Assembly: GCF_022664455.2 (NCBI RefSeq)
Contig: NZ_JAKRKC020000002.1
Location: forward strand, 1,426,001 to 1,490,000
Source of the DNA: Actinomadura luzonensis
GTDB lineage: Bacteria; Actinomycetota; Actinomycetes; Streptosporangiales; Streptosporangiaceae
DNA length: 64,000 nt
Direction: 5' to 3'
Numbering within the stretch: the first letter of the stretch is position 1; every line of letters begins with the position of its first letter. The position numbers were made by a program, and so were the translations under genes. Under the pieces are notes generated by a model that saw only the letters and a list, made by a program, of their open reading frames with translations, was not told where the DNA came from and ran no database searches. Shown in pieces: positions 1-7,665 of this stretch.

Positions 1-1
1 C

Positions 2-64
2 CGCGGGATCACCCTGCCGCCGCCCGTCGCCTCCGCCGATCCTCCCCCCACCGCGCCGTCCTGA
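2..64 (+). other. Possible 3' end of an upstream gene
   Basis: Frame 2 is open from the window edge to a TGA at 62-64 and would encode a 20-residue Pro/Ala-rich tail. It runs in the same direction as lnt and could be the end of a preceding gene. It is too short to identify, and at this GC content open frames are common by chance, so the call is weak. The remaining 65 nt before lnt show no obvious promoter. Confidence 0.25.
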
Positions 65-129
65 GCGCGGTGCGGGGGCGGTAGCGTTTTCGCAGAGCAG
101 GCGTCCGACGGTGGCTGAGGAGACCCGGA

Positions 130-2094
130 GTGGTGCAGGAACGAACGAGCCCGCCGCCCCCGAGCGGCCCGGCCCCCACCGCCGACCACCCATCCGCCCC
201 CGCCCCCGCTTCGGACGTGCCCGCTTCGGACGTGCCCGGGCAGGGCGCGTCCGCCGGCGGTGACGGTCCCGCCTCCGCGGCCCTCGCGGACGGCCTCGCC
301 GCCGCCCCTTCCGCCCTCCCTTCGGACGACTCGCTGGTGACGGCGGCCGTGACGCCTCCGGAGGACGGCCCGAGCGTGCCGGACGGGCCGCCCGCCAACG
401 AGCCGGTGGACGGGACGGCGGGCCTCGGGCCGGTGGACGGGACGGCGGACGGGCCGGCGGACGGGTCGGCGGACGGGTCGGCGGACCGCGGCTCGGTGGA
501 CCGGGAGCCGCCCGCGGGCGGGCCGGCGGCCGGTGCGGGAGGGGCGGTCGTGGACCGGACGCCGGCGTCCCGGGGGAGCGGGCGGGAGCCGCGGGTGCGG
601 CTGCTGGGGCGGGTCGCGGCGGCCGCGCTGGGCGGGCTGGCGCTGTTCGTGGCGTTCCCGCCGCTCGGCTGGTGGCCGTGCGCCCCTCTCGGCATCGCGC
701 TCGTCGTCGCCTCCCTGTACGGCGCCCGCCCCCGCCGCGCGGCCTGGCTGGGGGGCCTGGGCGCGGCGGTGTTCCTGTTCCCGGCCCTCGCCTGGGTCCG
801 GACCATCGGCGACGACGTCTGGGTCATGCTGGTGGTGACGGAGTGCGTCTTCTACGCCGTCATGGCCGCCCTGGCGGCGCCGGTGTTCCGGCTGCGCGGC
901 TGGCCGCTGTGGTTCGCCGGGTTGTGGGTGGCGATGGAGTGGGCCCGCGGCCTGGTGCCCATCGGCGGCTTCCCGTGGGCGCGGGCGGCCTTCAGCCAGG
1001 GCGAGTCGTTGTTCACCGAGTACGCCGCGCTCGGCGGCGCTCCGCTGGTGTCGTTCGCCGTGGCCCTGTGCGGCGCCCTGCTGGCCCGCGCCGTCCTGGT
1101 CCGGCCCCCGGCGCGGCGCCCCTGGCTGCGGGCGGCTCCGGCGGTCCTGGCGCTCGCCGTGCCCCTCCTGACGCTCGCCGTGCCGCGTCCCGGCGACGAG
1201 GGCCGCTCGATCAACGTCGGCGTCGTCCAGGGCAACGTCCCGGGCCGGGGCATGTACGTGCTCGGCGACGAGCCGGCCGTCGTGCTGAAGAACCACGCCA
1301 ACGAGACCAAGCGCCTGGCCGAGGCCGTCCGGGAGGGCCGGCTGCCGCGGCCCGACATCGTCGTCCTGCCGGAGAACTCCACCGACATCGACCCCTACCG
1401 GGACGAGTACGCCCGCGCGATCATCCAGGACTCGGTCAGCGACGTCGGCGTGCCGACGCTCGTCGGCGCGGTCGTGGCCATCGGCGACGAGCACCGCGCC
1501 ACCCGCAGCCTCACCTGGGACCCGGTGACCGGCCCGGGCGCCTACTACGACAAGCAGAACCTCGTGCCGTTCGGCGAGTACACGCCGTTCAAGGACCTGG
1601 TGCTGGCCTTCTGGGAACGGGCGAGCCTGGTGGGCCGCCAGTCGGTCCCCGGCGACCGGCCGGGCGACCTCAGGCTCGGCCCGGTCACGATCGGCGCGGT
1701 CAACTGCTACGAGGTGGCCTACGACGCCACCGTGCGCGGCACGGTCCGGGCCGGCGGCACGCCCCTGGTGGTGCAGACCAACAACGCCAGCTACGCCCTG
1801 TCGAACCTGCCGCCGCAGCAGCTCGCCATGTCCCAGCTGCGCGCGGTCGAGCACAACAGGGCCGTGGTGACCGCCGCCACGACCGGGATCTCCGCATTTG
1901 TCACGCCTGACGGTAAGGTCTCCTGGCAGACCCGCGAACTGGTCGCGGACATGAACGTGGTGAAGGTGCCCGTCCGCACCCAGGAGACGCTCGCCACCAA
2001 GGTGGGCGCCTGGCCGGAATGGGCATTGATGGTGATGGGAGTCGCGGCGGCCGGCGCCGCCGCATGGCGCGGCAGGCGGCGAGGCGATGGGTGA
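130..2094 (+). CDS. lnt: Apolipoprotein N-acyltransferase with disordered N-terminal extension
   Basis: Lnt transfers an acyl chain to the N-terminal diacylglyceryl-cysteine of lipoproteins at the cytoplasmic membrane. Residues ~1-155 are Pro/Ala/Asp/Gly-rich with short DGSADGSAD-like repeats and look disordered. About 155-355 holds several hydrophobic segments. About 365-620 is a nitrilase (CN hydrolase) domain with the expected triad: Glu415 (VVLPEN), Lys475 (YYDKQN) and Cys526 (GAVNCYE). A last membrane segment lies near 635. The GTG at 130 gives the full extension; a later start is possible because the repeats carry no family signature. The last 8 nt overlap ppm1. In Mycobacterium tuberculosis the two activities are fused in one protein, so coupling here fits lipoprotein acylation and polyprenol-mannose supply acting together. 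Confidence 0.93.
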   Translation: MVQERTSPPPPSGPAPTADHPSAPAPASDVPASDVPGQGASAGGDGPASAALADGLAAAPSALPSDDSLVTAAVTPPEDGPSVPDGPPANEPVDGTAGLGPVDGTADGPADGSADGSADRGSVDREPPAGGPAAGAGGAVVDRTPASRGSGREPRVRLLGRVAAAALGGLALFVAFPPLGWWPCAPLGIALVVASLYGARPRRAAWLGGLGAAVFLFPALAWVRTIGDDVWVMLVVTECVFYAVMAALAAPVFRLRGWPLWFAGLWVAMEWARGLVPIGGFPWARAAFSQGESLFTEYAALGGAPLVSFAVALCGALLARAVLVRPPARRPWLRAAPAVLALAVPLLTLAVPRPGDEGRSINVGVVQGNVPGRGMYVLGDEPAVVLKNHANETKRLAEAVREGRLPRPDIVVLPENSTDIDPYRDEYARAIIQDSVSDVGVPTLVGAVVAIGDEHRATRSLTWDPVTGPGAYYDKQNLVPFGEYTPFKDLVLAFWERASLVGRQSVPGDRPGDLRLGPVTIGAVNCYEVAYDATVRGTVRAGGTPLVVQTNNASYALSNLPPQQLAMSQLRAVEHNRAVVTAATTGISAFVTPDGKVSWQTRELVADMNVVKVPVRTQETLATKVGAWPEWALMVMGVAAAGAAAWRGRRRGDG

Positions 2095-2857
2095 GGGGCG
2101 GCTGGACATGGAGGCTCTGGGCAGGGTGCTCGTCGTCGTCCCCACCTACAACGAGCGCGACAACCTGCCCTCCATCGTCGAGCGCATCCGCGCGGCCGTG
2201 CCGGAGGCCCACGTGCTGGTGGCCGACGACGCCAGCCCCGACGGCACCGGCGAGGTCGCCGACGGGCTGGCCGCCGGCGACGAGCAGGTGCACGTCCTGC
2301 ACCGGCCCGGCAAGCAGGGCCTCGGCGCGGCCTACATCGCGGGCTTCCGCTGGGGCCTGGACGAGGGCTTCGACGTGCTGGTCGAGATGGACGCCGACGG
2401 CTCGCACCAGCCCGAGGAGCTGCCGAGGCTGCTGGCGGCGCTGGGCGAGGGCGCCGACCTCGCGATCGGCTCCCGATACGTCCCCGGCGGGCGGATCGTC
2501 AACTGGCCGCAGCGCCGCGAGCTGCTGTCCAAGGGCGCGAACGTCTACACCCGCGTCATGCTCGGCCTGCCGGTGCGCGACGCGACCGCCGGCTTCCGCG
2601 CCTACCGCGCCGCCACGCTGGAGAAGGTGGGTCTGGCGGGCGTCGAGTCGCAGGGCTACTGCTTCCAGGTCGACCTCACGCTGCGCACCGCCCGGCACGG
2701 GCTGCGGGTGGTGGAGGTCCCGATCACGTTCGTCGAGCGGACGGTCGGGAAGAGCAAGATGAGCGGCAAGATCATGTCCGAGGCGTTGTGGCGCATCGGC
2801 CTGTGGGGCGTGACGGGCCTGCCGAGACGGCTGCGCCGCGACGGCGGGCGCGGCTAG
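2087..2857 (+). CDS. ppm1: Polyprenol monophosphomannose synthase
   Basis: A GT2 glycosyltransferase of about 256 residues that makes polyprenyl-phosphate-mannose from GDP-mannose, the donor for lipoglycan and protein O-mannosylation at the membrane. Family motifs are VVPTYNERDN near the N terminus, DDASPDGTG, and the metal-binding DADGSHQPE. There is no C-terminal membrane domain, so it is the soluble DPM1 type. The ATG at 2087 overlaps the end of lnt by 8 nt; a second ATG at 2108 begins directly at the conserved part (MEALGRVLVVVPTYNE), so the true start could be there. Operon position after lnt matches the mycobacterial Ppm1 arrangement as two separate polypeptides. Confidence 0.92.
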   Translation: MGEGRLDMEALGRVLVVVPTYNERDNLPSIVERIRAAVPEAHVLVADDASPDGTGEVADGLAAGDEQVHVLHRPGKQGLGAAYIAGFRWGLDEGFDVLVEMDADGSHQPEELPRLLAALGEGADLAIGSRYVPGGRIVNWPQRRELLSKGANVYTRVMLGLPVRDATAGFRAYRAATLEKVGLAGVESQGYCFQVDLTLRTARHGLRVVEVPITFVERTVGKSKMSGKIMSEALWRIGLWGVTGLPRRLRRDGGRG

Positions 2858-2919
2858 GAACGCATCCGGCCCGCCGGACGTTGTGCCTGACGTACGCGTG
2901 CGCGGAATCGAGGGAAACG

Positions 2920-3408
2920 ATGCGGCTCCTGCTGTTCCTGGCCTTCCTGGTCGTCCCGGTGCTGGAGATCTGGCTGCTCATCCAGGTCGGGTCCGTGATC
3001 GGCGGCCCGGCGACGGTGGCCCTGCTGATCGCCGACAGCCTGCTCGGCGCGTGGATCGTGCGCCGCGAGGGGCGGCGGGCCTGGCGCGCGCTGCAGGAGG
3101 CGCTGCGGGCCGGCCGGATGCCCGAGCGTGAGCTGGCCGACGGCGCCCTGGTGCTGGTGGGCGGCGCGCTGCTGCTGACGCCGGGCTTCTTCACCGACGT
3201 GTTCGGCTTCGCCTGCCTGCTGCCGGTCACCCGGCCGCTGATGCGGCGGCTCGGGGCGTGGTTCTTCGAGCGGCGGGTCAAGCGCATGGCCGCCGCCTCC
3301 CCGTACGCCGGCCTCTTCCCCTCCCGGCAGGACCCGGCGGCCCCGCACGGCGCCGGCCGCGTGGTGACCGGCGAGGTCATCAAGGAAGAAGAGCGCGAGA
3401 CCCGCTAG
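2920..3408 (+). CDS. fxsA: FxsA family membrane protein
   Basis: A 162-residue protein with hydrophobic segments at about 1-22, 28-45 and 75-100, and the family pattern LEIWLLIQVGSVIGG...ADSLLGAWIVRREG. FxsA was named for suppression of F exclusion of phage T7 in E. coli; its cellular role in actinomycetes is not known. The ATG at 2920 is chosen because an AGGGAA ribosome site lies just upstream and the protein begins directly with the conserved hydrophobic stretch; an upstream in-frame extension would run back into ppm1 and lacks family character. It follows ppm1 in the same direction with a 62-nt gap. Confidence 0.85.
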   Translation: MRLLLFLAFLVVPVLEIWLLIQVGSVIGGPATVALLIADSLLGAWIVRREGRRAWRALQEALRAGRMPERELADGALVLVGGALLLTPGFFTDVFGFACLLPVTRPLMRRLGAWFFERRVKRMAAASPYAGLFPSRQDPAAPHGAGRVVTGEVIKEEERETR

Positions 3409-3472
3409 GACGTATGGGCGGCGGCGCGCGGGGAAGCGGACCCGGATCGGTCCGACGACCCCGGGAGGACGC

Positions 3473-5926
3473 ATGCCGCAGGTGGACAGGATCGCCGAGC
3501 CGTGGGGGACGCGGACGCCGTACGGGCCGGGTGACCCCTGGCCGGTCCGGGTGGACGCCTTCCTCGAGGCGGGCCTGCGCGAGCAGGACGTGGAGCGCTG
3601 GGTGCAGAGCGCGTCGATCCTGCACAGCAACGGCGACGCCATGGACATCGCCGTGCGCGCGGGCCGCGTGGTGGGGGTGCGCGGGCGCGCCGCCGACCGC
3701 GTCAACCACGGCCGGCTCGACCCCAAGGACCTGTACGGCTGGCAGGCCGGAAACGCCGCCGACCGCCTGACGCGCCCGCTGGTGCGCGAGGGCGGCCGGC
3801 TGGTGGAGAGCGACTGGGACACCGCCATGGAGCGGGTCACGGGCCGCCTGAAGGAGCTGCTGGCCGAGCAGGGCCCGAGCGCGGCCGGCTTCTACACCAC
3901 CGGCCAGCTGTTCCTGGAGGAGTACTACACCCTCGCCCTCATCGCGCACGGCGGCATCGGCACCAACCACGTGGACGGCAACACCCGCCTGTGCACGGCC
4001 ACGGCCGCGGCGGCGCTGAAGGAGTCGTTCGGCTGCGACGGCCAGCCCGGCTCCTACACCGACGTGGACCACGCCGACGTCATCGCCCTGTACGGCCACA
4101 ACGTCGCCGAGACCCAGAGCGTGCTGTGGAGCCGCGTCCTGGACCGGCTGGCCGGCCCCAACCCGCCCGCCCTGGTGTGCGTGGACCCGCGCGAGACCGA
4201 GGTCGCCCGCGCCGCCGCCGTGCACCTGGCCCCCCGCCCCGGCACGAACGTCGCCCTGATGAACGGCCTGCTGCACGAGATCGTCGCGAACGGCTGGACC
4301 GACGAGGCGTACCTGCGCGACCACGTGGTCGGCTTCGAGGAGCTGCGCGAGCGCGTCGCGAACTGGCCGGCCGAGGAGGCCGCCCGCGTCTGCGACGTGC
4401 CGGTCGCGGACCTGCGCGAGGCGGCGCGGCTGATCGGCACCGCCGAGCGGCTGCTGTCCACCGTCCTGCAGGGCTTCTACCAGTCGCACCAGGCCACCGC
4501 CGCGGCCGTCCAGGTCAACAACGTGCACCTGGTGCGCGGCATGCTGGGCCGGCCCGGCTGCGGGGTGCTGCAGATGAACGGCCAGCCGACCGCGCAGAAC
4601 ACCCGCGAGTGCGGCGCCGACGGCGACCTGCCGGGCTTCCGCAACTGGGCGAACGACGCGCACGTCCAGGACCTGGCGCGCGTCTGGAACATCGACCCGC
4701 TGGACATCCCGCACTACTCGCCGCCCACCCACGCGATGCAGATGTTCCGCTACGCCGAGGAGGGCTCGATCAGGTTCCTGTACGTGATCGGCACCAACCC
4801 GGCCGTGTCGCTGCCAGAGCTGCGCCGCGTCCGCTCGATCCTGCGCCGCGAGGGCCTGTTCCTGGTCGTGCAGGACATCTTTCTGTCGGAGACCGCGCAG
4901 CTCGCCGACGTGGTGCTGCCCGCCGCGACCTGGGGCGAGAAGACCGGCACGTTCACCAACGCCGACCGCACCGTGCACCTGTCGGACAAGGCCGTGGAGC
5001 CGCCCGGCGAGGCCCGTCCCGACCTCGACATCTTCCTCGACCTGGCGCGCCGGCTGGACCTGCGCGACAAGGACGGCGCGCCGCTGGTGAAGTGGCACGA
5101 CGCCGAGGGCGCGTTCGAGGGGTGGAAGGAGTGCTCGCGCGGCCGGCCGTGCGACTACAGCGGGCTCACCTACGACAGGCTGCGCGGCGGCAGCGGCGTG
5201 CAGTGGCCGTGCGACGACGAGCACCCGGACGGCACCGAGCGCCTGTACGCCGGCGGCCGCTTCTTCAGCGACCCCGCCTGCTGCGAGGACTACGGGCGCG
5301 ACCTGGTGACCGGGGCGCCGCTGTCCGGCACCGAGTACAGGGCGCTCAACCCGGACGGCAAGGCGATCATCAAGGCCGCCGAGTACGTCCCGCCGCACGA
5401 GCAGCCCGGTGAGGAGTTCCCGCTGTGGCTGACCACCGGCCGCACCCTCTACCACTTCCACACCCGCACCAAGACGGGCCGCACCCCGCAGCTCCGGAGG
5501 GCCGCGCCGGAGCCGTGGGCGGAGCTGTCGCCCGGCGAGGCCGCCCGCAACGGGCTGGCCGAGGGCGACCTGGTGGAGATCGCCACCCCGCGCGGCTCGG
5601 TGCGGGCCCGGCTGCGGGTGACCGGCATGCGGGACGGCGTGGTGTTCCTGCCCTTCCACTACGGCTACTGGGACGAGCCCGGCGGGTCGGGGCCGGAGGA
5701 CGGGGAGAGCGGCCGGGCGGCCAACGAGCTGACCCTCACCGACTGGGACCCGGTCTCCAAGCAGCCCATCTTCAAGACCGCCGCGGCCCGGGTCACGCTG
5801 GTCAAGGCGGGCGACGGCGAGCCGTCCCCGGCGCCGACGACGGGCGCGTCCCGGCCGGCCGCGCCGGGCGTGCCGCCGACCGAAGGAGGCCGGGCGGCCC
5901 TGGCCGAGGAAGGGGACGCCGCGTGA
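3473..5926 (+). CDS. Molybdopterin oxidoreductase lacking the N-terminal Fe-S cysteines
   Basis: An 817-residue member of the formate dehydrogenase / nitrate reductase catalytic-subunit superfamily. After WVQSA near residue 45 the position of the usual Cys-x2-Cys-x3-Cys cluster motif reads SILHSNGDAMDIAV, so Ser, His and Asp replace the cysteines. The molybdenum-pterin region follows: RVNHGRL, GWQA, HVDGNTRLC with a probable Mo ligand at Cys174, GTNPAVSLPELRR, and TWGEKTGTFTNADR. The C-terminal molydop-binding domain starts near 650 (LWLTTGRTLYHFHTRTKTGR). It should bind the cofactor, but electron transfer must differ from family members with the cluster. Start ATG at 3473 is preceded by GGGAGGAC. 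Substrate unknown. It overlaps the next gene by 4 nt, so the two are probably translated together. Confidence 0.88.
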   Translation: MPQVDRIAEPWGTRTPYGPGDPWPVRVDAFLEAGLREQDVERWVQSASILHSNGDAMDIAVRAGRVVGVRGRAADRVNHGRLDPKDLYGWQAGNAADRLTRPLVREGGRLVESDWDTAMERVTGRLKELLAEQGPSAAGFYTTGQLFLEEYYTLALIAHGGIGTNHVDGNTRLCTATAAAALKESFGCDGQPGSYTDVDHADVIALYGHNVAETQSVLWSRVLDRLAGPNPPALVCVDPRETEVARAAAVHLAPRPGTNVALMNGLLHEIVANGWTDEAYLRDHVVGFEELRERVANWPAEEAARVCDVPVADLREAARLIGTAERLLSTVLQGFYQSHQATAAAVQVNNVHLVRGMLGRPGCGVLQMNGQPTAQNTRECGADGDLPGFRNWANDAHVQDLARVWNIDPLDIPHYSPPTHAMQMFRYAEEGSIRFLYVIGTNPAVSLPELRRVRSILRREGLFLVVQDIFLSETAQLADVVLPAATWGEKTGTFTNADRTVHLSDKAVEPPGEARPDLDIFLDLARRLDLRDKDGAPLVKWHDAEGAFEGWKECSRGRPCDYSGLTYDRLRGGSGVQWPCDDEHPDGTERLYAGGRFFSDPACCEDYGRDLVTGAPLSGTEYRALNPDGKAIIKAAEYVPPHEQPGEEFPLWLTTGRTLYHFHTRTKTGRTPQLRRAAPEPWAELSPGEAARNGLAEGDLVEIATPRGSVRARLRVTGMRDGVVFLPFHYGYWDEPGGSGPEDGESGRAANELTLTDWDPVSKQPIFKTAAARVTLVKAGDGEPSPAPTTGASRPAAPGVPPTEGGRAALAEEGDAA

Positions 5927-6405
5927 AGCTGGACCTGGTGCTGAAGGAGCTGCACCGCGCCGAGAACGAGCTGGGCCACCTGCTGCTGCGGCTGTCCGAG
6001 CGGCACAAGGCCGACCACGAGACCTACCACGTGGCCCGCGACCTGGCCGTGTGGTGCCAGGACCACGTGCGGCTGCTGGCCGAGGCCGGCGACGCCTACG
6101 GGCTGAGCCTGGACCCCTCGCCGGCGGGGGAGCCCGGGCCGGTGGAGCGGGTGCGCGAGAAGGCCGCGGAATGGCTCGGCCGCCGTCCGGAGCCCGGCCT
6201 GCTGCTGCTGGCCGACCTGCGTCACCTGTACCGGACGGCCTCGGGGGTGTCGCTGGACTGGGAGCTGCTGGCCCAGGCCGCGCAGGGCGCCCGCCGCCGC
6301 GGCCTGCTGGAGCTCGCCGGGCGCTGCCACCCGCAGACGCTGCGCCAGCTCCGCTGGGCCGAGGCCAGGCTCAAGGAGTCGGCCACGCAGGTGCTGGTGA
6401 GCTGA
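5923..6405 (+). CDS. Helical protein coupled to the molybdopterin oxidoreductase
   Basis: A 160-residue protein of unknown function, rich in Leu, Glu, Arg and His, predicted largely alpha-helical and soluble, with ferritin-like spacing of acidic and His residues in the first half (ELHRAENELGHLLLRLSERHKADHE). It has no signal peptide or membrane segment. The GTG start overlaps the upstream TGA as GTGA, which makes translational coupling to the molybdopterin enzyme likely and suggests a partner or maturation role; that is inference from context. An earlier start would lie inside the upstream gene. It ends 10 nt before a strong bidirectional terminator. Confidence 0.75.
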   Translation: MKLDLVLKELHRAENELGHLLLRLSERHKADHETYHVARDLAVWCQDHVRLLAEAGDAYGLSLDPSPAGEPGPVERVREKAAEWLGRRPEPGLLLLADLRHLYRTASGVSLDWELLAQAAQGARRRGLLELAGRCHPQTLRQLRWAEARLKESATQVLVS

Positions 6406-6414
6406 GGGCACGAA

Positions 6415-6446
6415 GAAACCCCCGGACCGGGCGGCCCGGGGGTTTC
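6415..6446. terminator. Bidirectional intrinsic terminator
   Basis: A perfect 11-bp inverted repeat (GAAACCCCCGG / CCGGGGGTTTC) with a 10-nt loop lies between the convergent stop codons of the 5923-6405 gene and rbpA. The arms end in AAA/TTT, so it can serve both directions. Confidence 0.85.
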
Positions 6447-6460
6447 ACCGTGAGAGGAGG

Positions 6461-6805
6461 TCAGGCGCTCTTGCGGCGCTGGGCCCGCAGGACCGCCAGC
6501 CGCTCGTTGAGCACCTCCTCAAGGTCCTCGATGGATCGGCGTTCCAGGAGCATGTCCCAGTGCGTCCTCGGGGGCTTCGTCTTCTTCGACTCCGGCTGCT
6601 CGCCGTCCACCCGCACCGCTGTGACGCCGCACATGCGGCACTCCCAGGTGGCGGGGATCTCGGCCTCGGCGGCAAGCGGAACCTCGAAGCGATGGCCCTT
6701 AGGACAGGTGTAGGACACCTCCTGGCGTGGGGCCAGATCCGTGTTACGGTCGTTCTCGTAGCTGGTTGCCCCGAGCCGGGTGCCACGAAGCGCGCGCTCG
6801 CCCAT
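6461..6805 (-). CDS. rbpA: RNA polymerase-binding protein RbpA
   Basis: RbpA is an actinobacterial RNA polymerase partner that binds the housekeeping sigma factor and stabilises open complexes. The 114-residue protein shows the whole family layout: N-terminal MGERALRGTRLGATSYE, the zinc-ribbon-like core with CPKGHRF and CRMCG, a basic linker (ESKKTKPPRTHWDM), and the sigma-interacting C-terminal helices (LLERRSIEDLEEVLNERLAVLR). The ATG at 6805 follows a clear AGGAGG site. Upstream lies a consensus SigR-type promoter, so induction by thiol-oxidative stress is expected, as known for Streptomyces coelicolor rbpA. Confidence 0.97.
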   Translation of the reverse strand: MGERALRGTRLGATSYENDRNTDLAPRQEVSYTCPKGHRFEVPLAAEAEIPATWECRMCGVTAVRVDGEQPESKKTKPPRTHWDMLLERRSIEDLEEVLNERLAVLRAQRRKSA

Positions 6806-6862
6806 GTCTCAATGCCTCCTACAGGGCCCCCATGCGTGGGGGGTCTGTCTCCCACGGTGTCT

Positions 6863-6889
6863 AACGCTTGGTACCGTGATGGGATTCCC
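6863..6889 (-). promoter_or_regulatory. SigR-type promoter of rbpA
   Basis: On the minus strand GGGAAT (6889-6884) is followed by exactly 18 nt and GTT (6865-6863), matching the published SigR consensus GGAAT-N18-GTT. The predicted start point near 6855 leaves a ~50-nt leader before the rbpA ATG. SigR control of rbpA is established in Streptomyces. Confidence 0.85.
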
Positions 6890-6927
6890 ACCCTCGGGGT
6901 GATCCAATCGCGTCAGGGGCCTCGGGT

Positions 6928-7548
6928 TCACGCGATCGCCTCCCTGATGGCCGGCGTCCCCCTCCTGATCAGGGCTCCCGCCAGCCACAACGCGCCCGCG
7001 AGAAGGAGCGCGCCGTGTGCGATCCGCAGCGGGTACGGGCCGAAGAACTGCGGGATGAACAGCGCGAACCCGGCCGCCAGCGCGCTGCCGCACCAGCGGG
7101 GCAGCGCTCCCGAGCGGGCCACCGCGACCGCCGCCATGATCGTCCCGGCGGCCAGCAGGAGGAGTCCCGCGGCGAACATGCCCATCGCGACCGGCCCGTA
7201 GCGGAACTCGGCGGCCAGCTCCATGAGCGCGGGCGCGCCGTCGCGCAGGGAGCGGCGGGCGATGACGTTCAGCCCGAAGTCCTCGGCCCCGTAGTACGGC
7301 AGCGTCAGGCCCGCGCCGAGCCACGTCACCGCGGCCGCGCGCAGCGACAGCCGGTCGCCGAGCACCTGGTGCAGCCCGAGCAGCGCGAGGCCGAGCAGCA
7401 CGAACCCGGCCATGGCGGCCGCGTGCCCGGCGACCCACCCCGCGGAGGCCATCGCCGCGGCGTCGTCCGTGGACGGGCGCAGCAGCGGATAGAGCAGGAA
7501 CAGCACGCCGGACGCGGCGAAGGTGGCGGCGGTGAGACGGGTGGGCAT
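6928..7548 (-). CDS. Multi-pass membrane protein of unknown function
   Basis: A 206-residue integral membrane protein with about six hydrophobic segments (starting near 4, 40, 70, 118, 150 and 175) separated by short polar loops. It resembles the small DUF4386-like membrane proteins found beside TetR-type regulators, but I do not recognise a specific family. The ATG at 7548 is preceded by GGAG. Two near-identical palindromes sit 35-90 nt upstream and probably form its operator. No regulator gene is adjacent, so control would come from elsewhere. Confidence 0.7.
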   Translation of the reverse strand: MPTRLTAATFAASGVLFLLYPLLRPSTDDAAAMASAGWVAGHAAAMAGFVLLGLALLGLHQVLGDRLSLRAAAVTWLGAGLTLPYYGAEDFGLNVIARRSLRDGAPALMELAAEFRYGPVAMGMFAAGLLLLAAGTIMAAVAVARSGALPRWCGSALAAGFALFIPQFFGPYPLRIAHGALLLAGALWLAGALIRRGTPAIREAIA

Positions 7549-7582
7549 GACGGCGCTCCTCGAAAATGTGCATCGCTCTCTG

Positions 7583-7636
7583 GCGAGAGCAATGCTCTCG
7601 CAGAGCGGTGCCGCGAGTCAAGAGCAGTGCTCTCGC
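7583..7636. promoter_or_regulatory. Twin palindromic operator
   Basis: A perfect 9-1-9 palindrome, GCGAGAGCA-A-TGCTCTCGC (7583-7601), is followed 35 bp later (centre to centre) by a second copy with an intact right arm and 7 of 9 matches in the left arm (7618-7636). The spacing is near three and a half helical turns. It lies upstream of the minus-strand gene at 6928-7548 and downstream of the MFS gene, so it most likely controls the former. The form suits a TetR-type dimer. Confidence 0.7.
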
Positions 7637-7665
7637 TTGTGAGCGATGCCGCCGCGTGGCGGGGC

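Noticed and set aside
9..827. Minus-strand 272-codon frame over the 5' part of lnt
   Set aside because: Low-complexity Pro/Ala/Ser sequence antisense to the disordered N terminus of Lnt.
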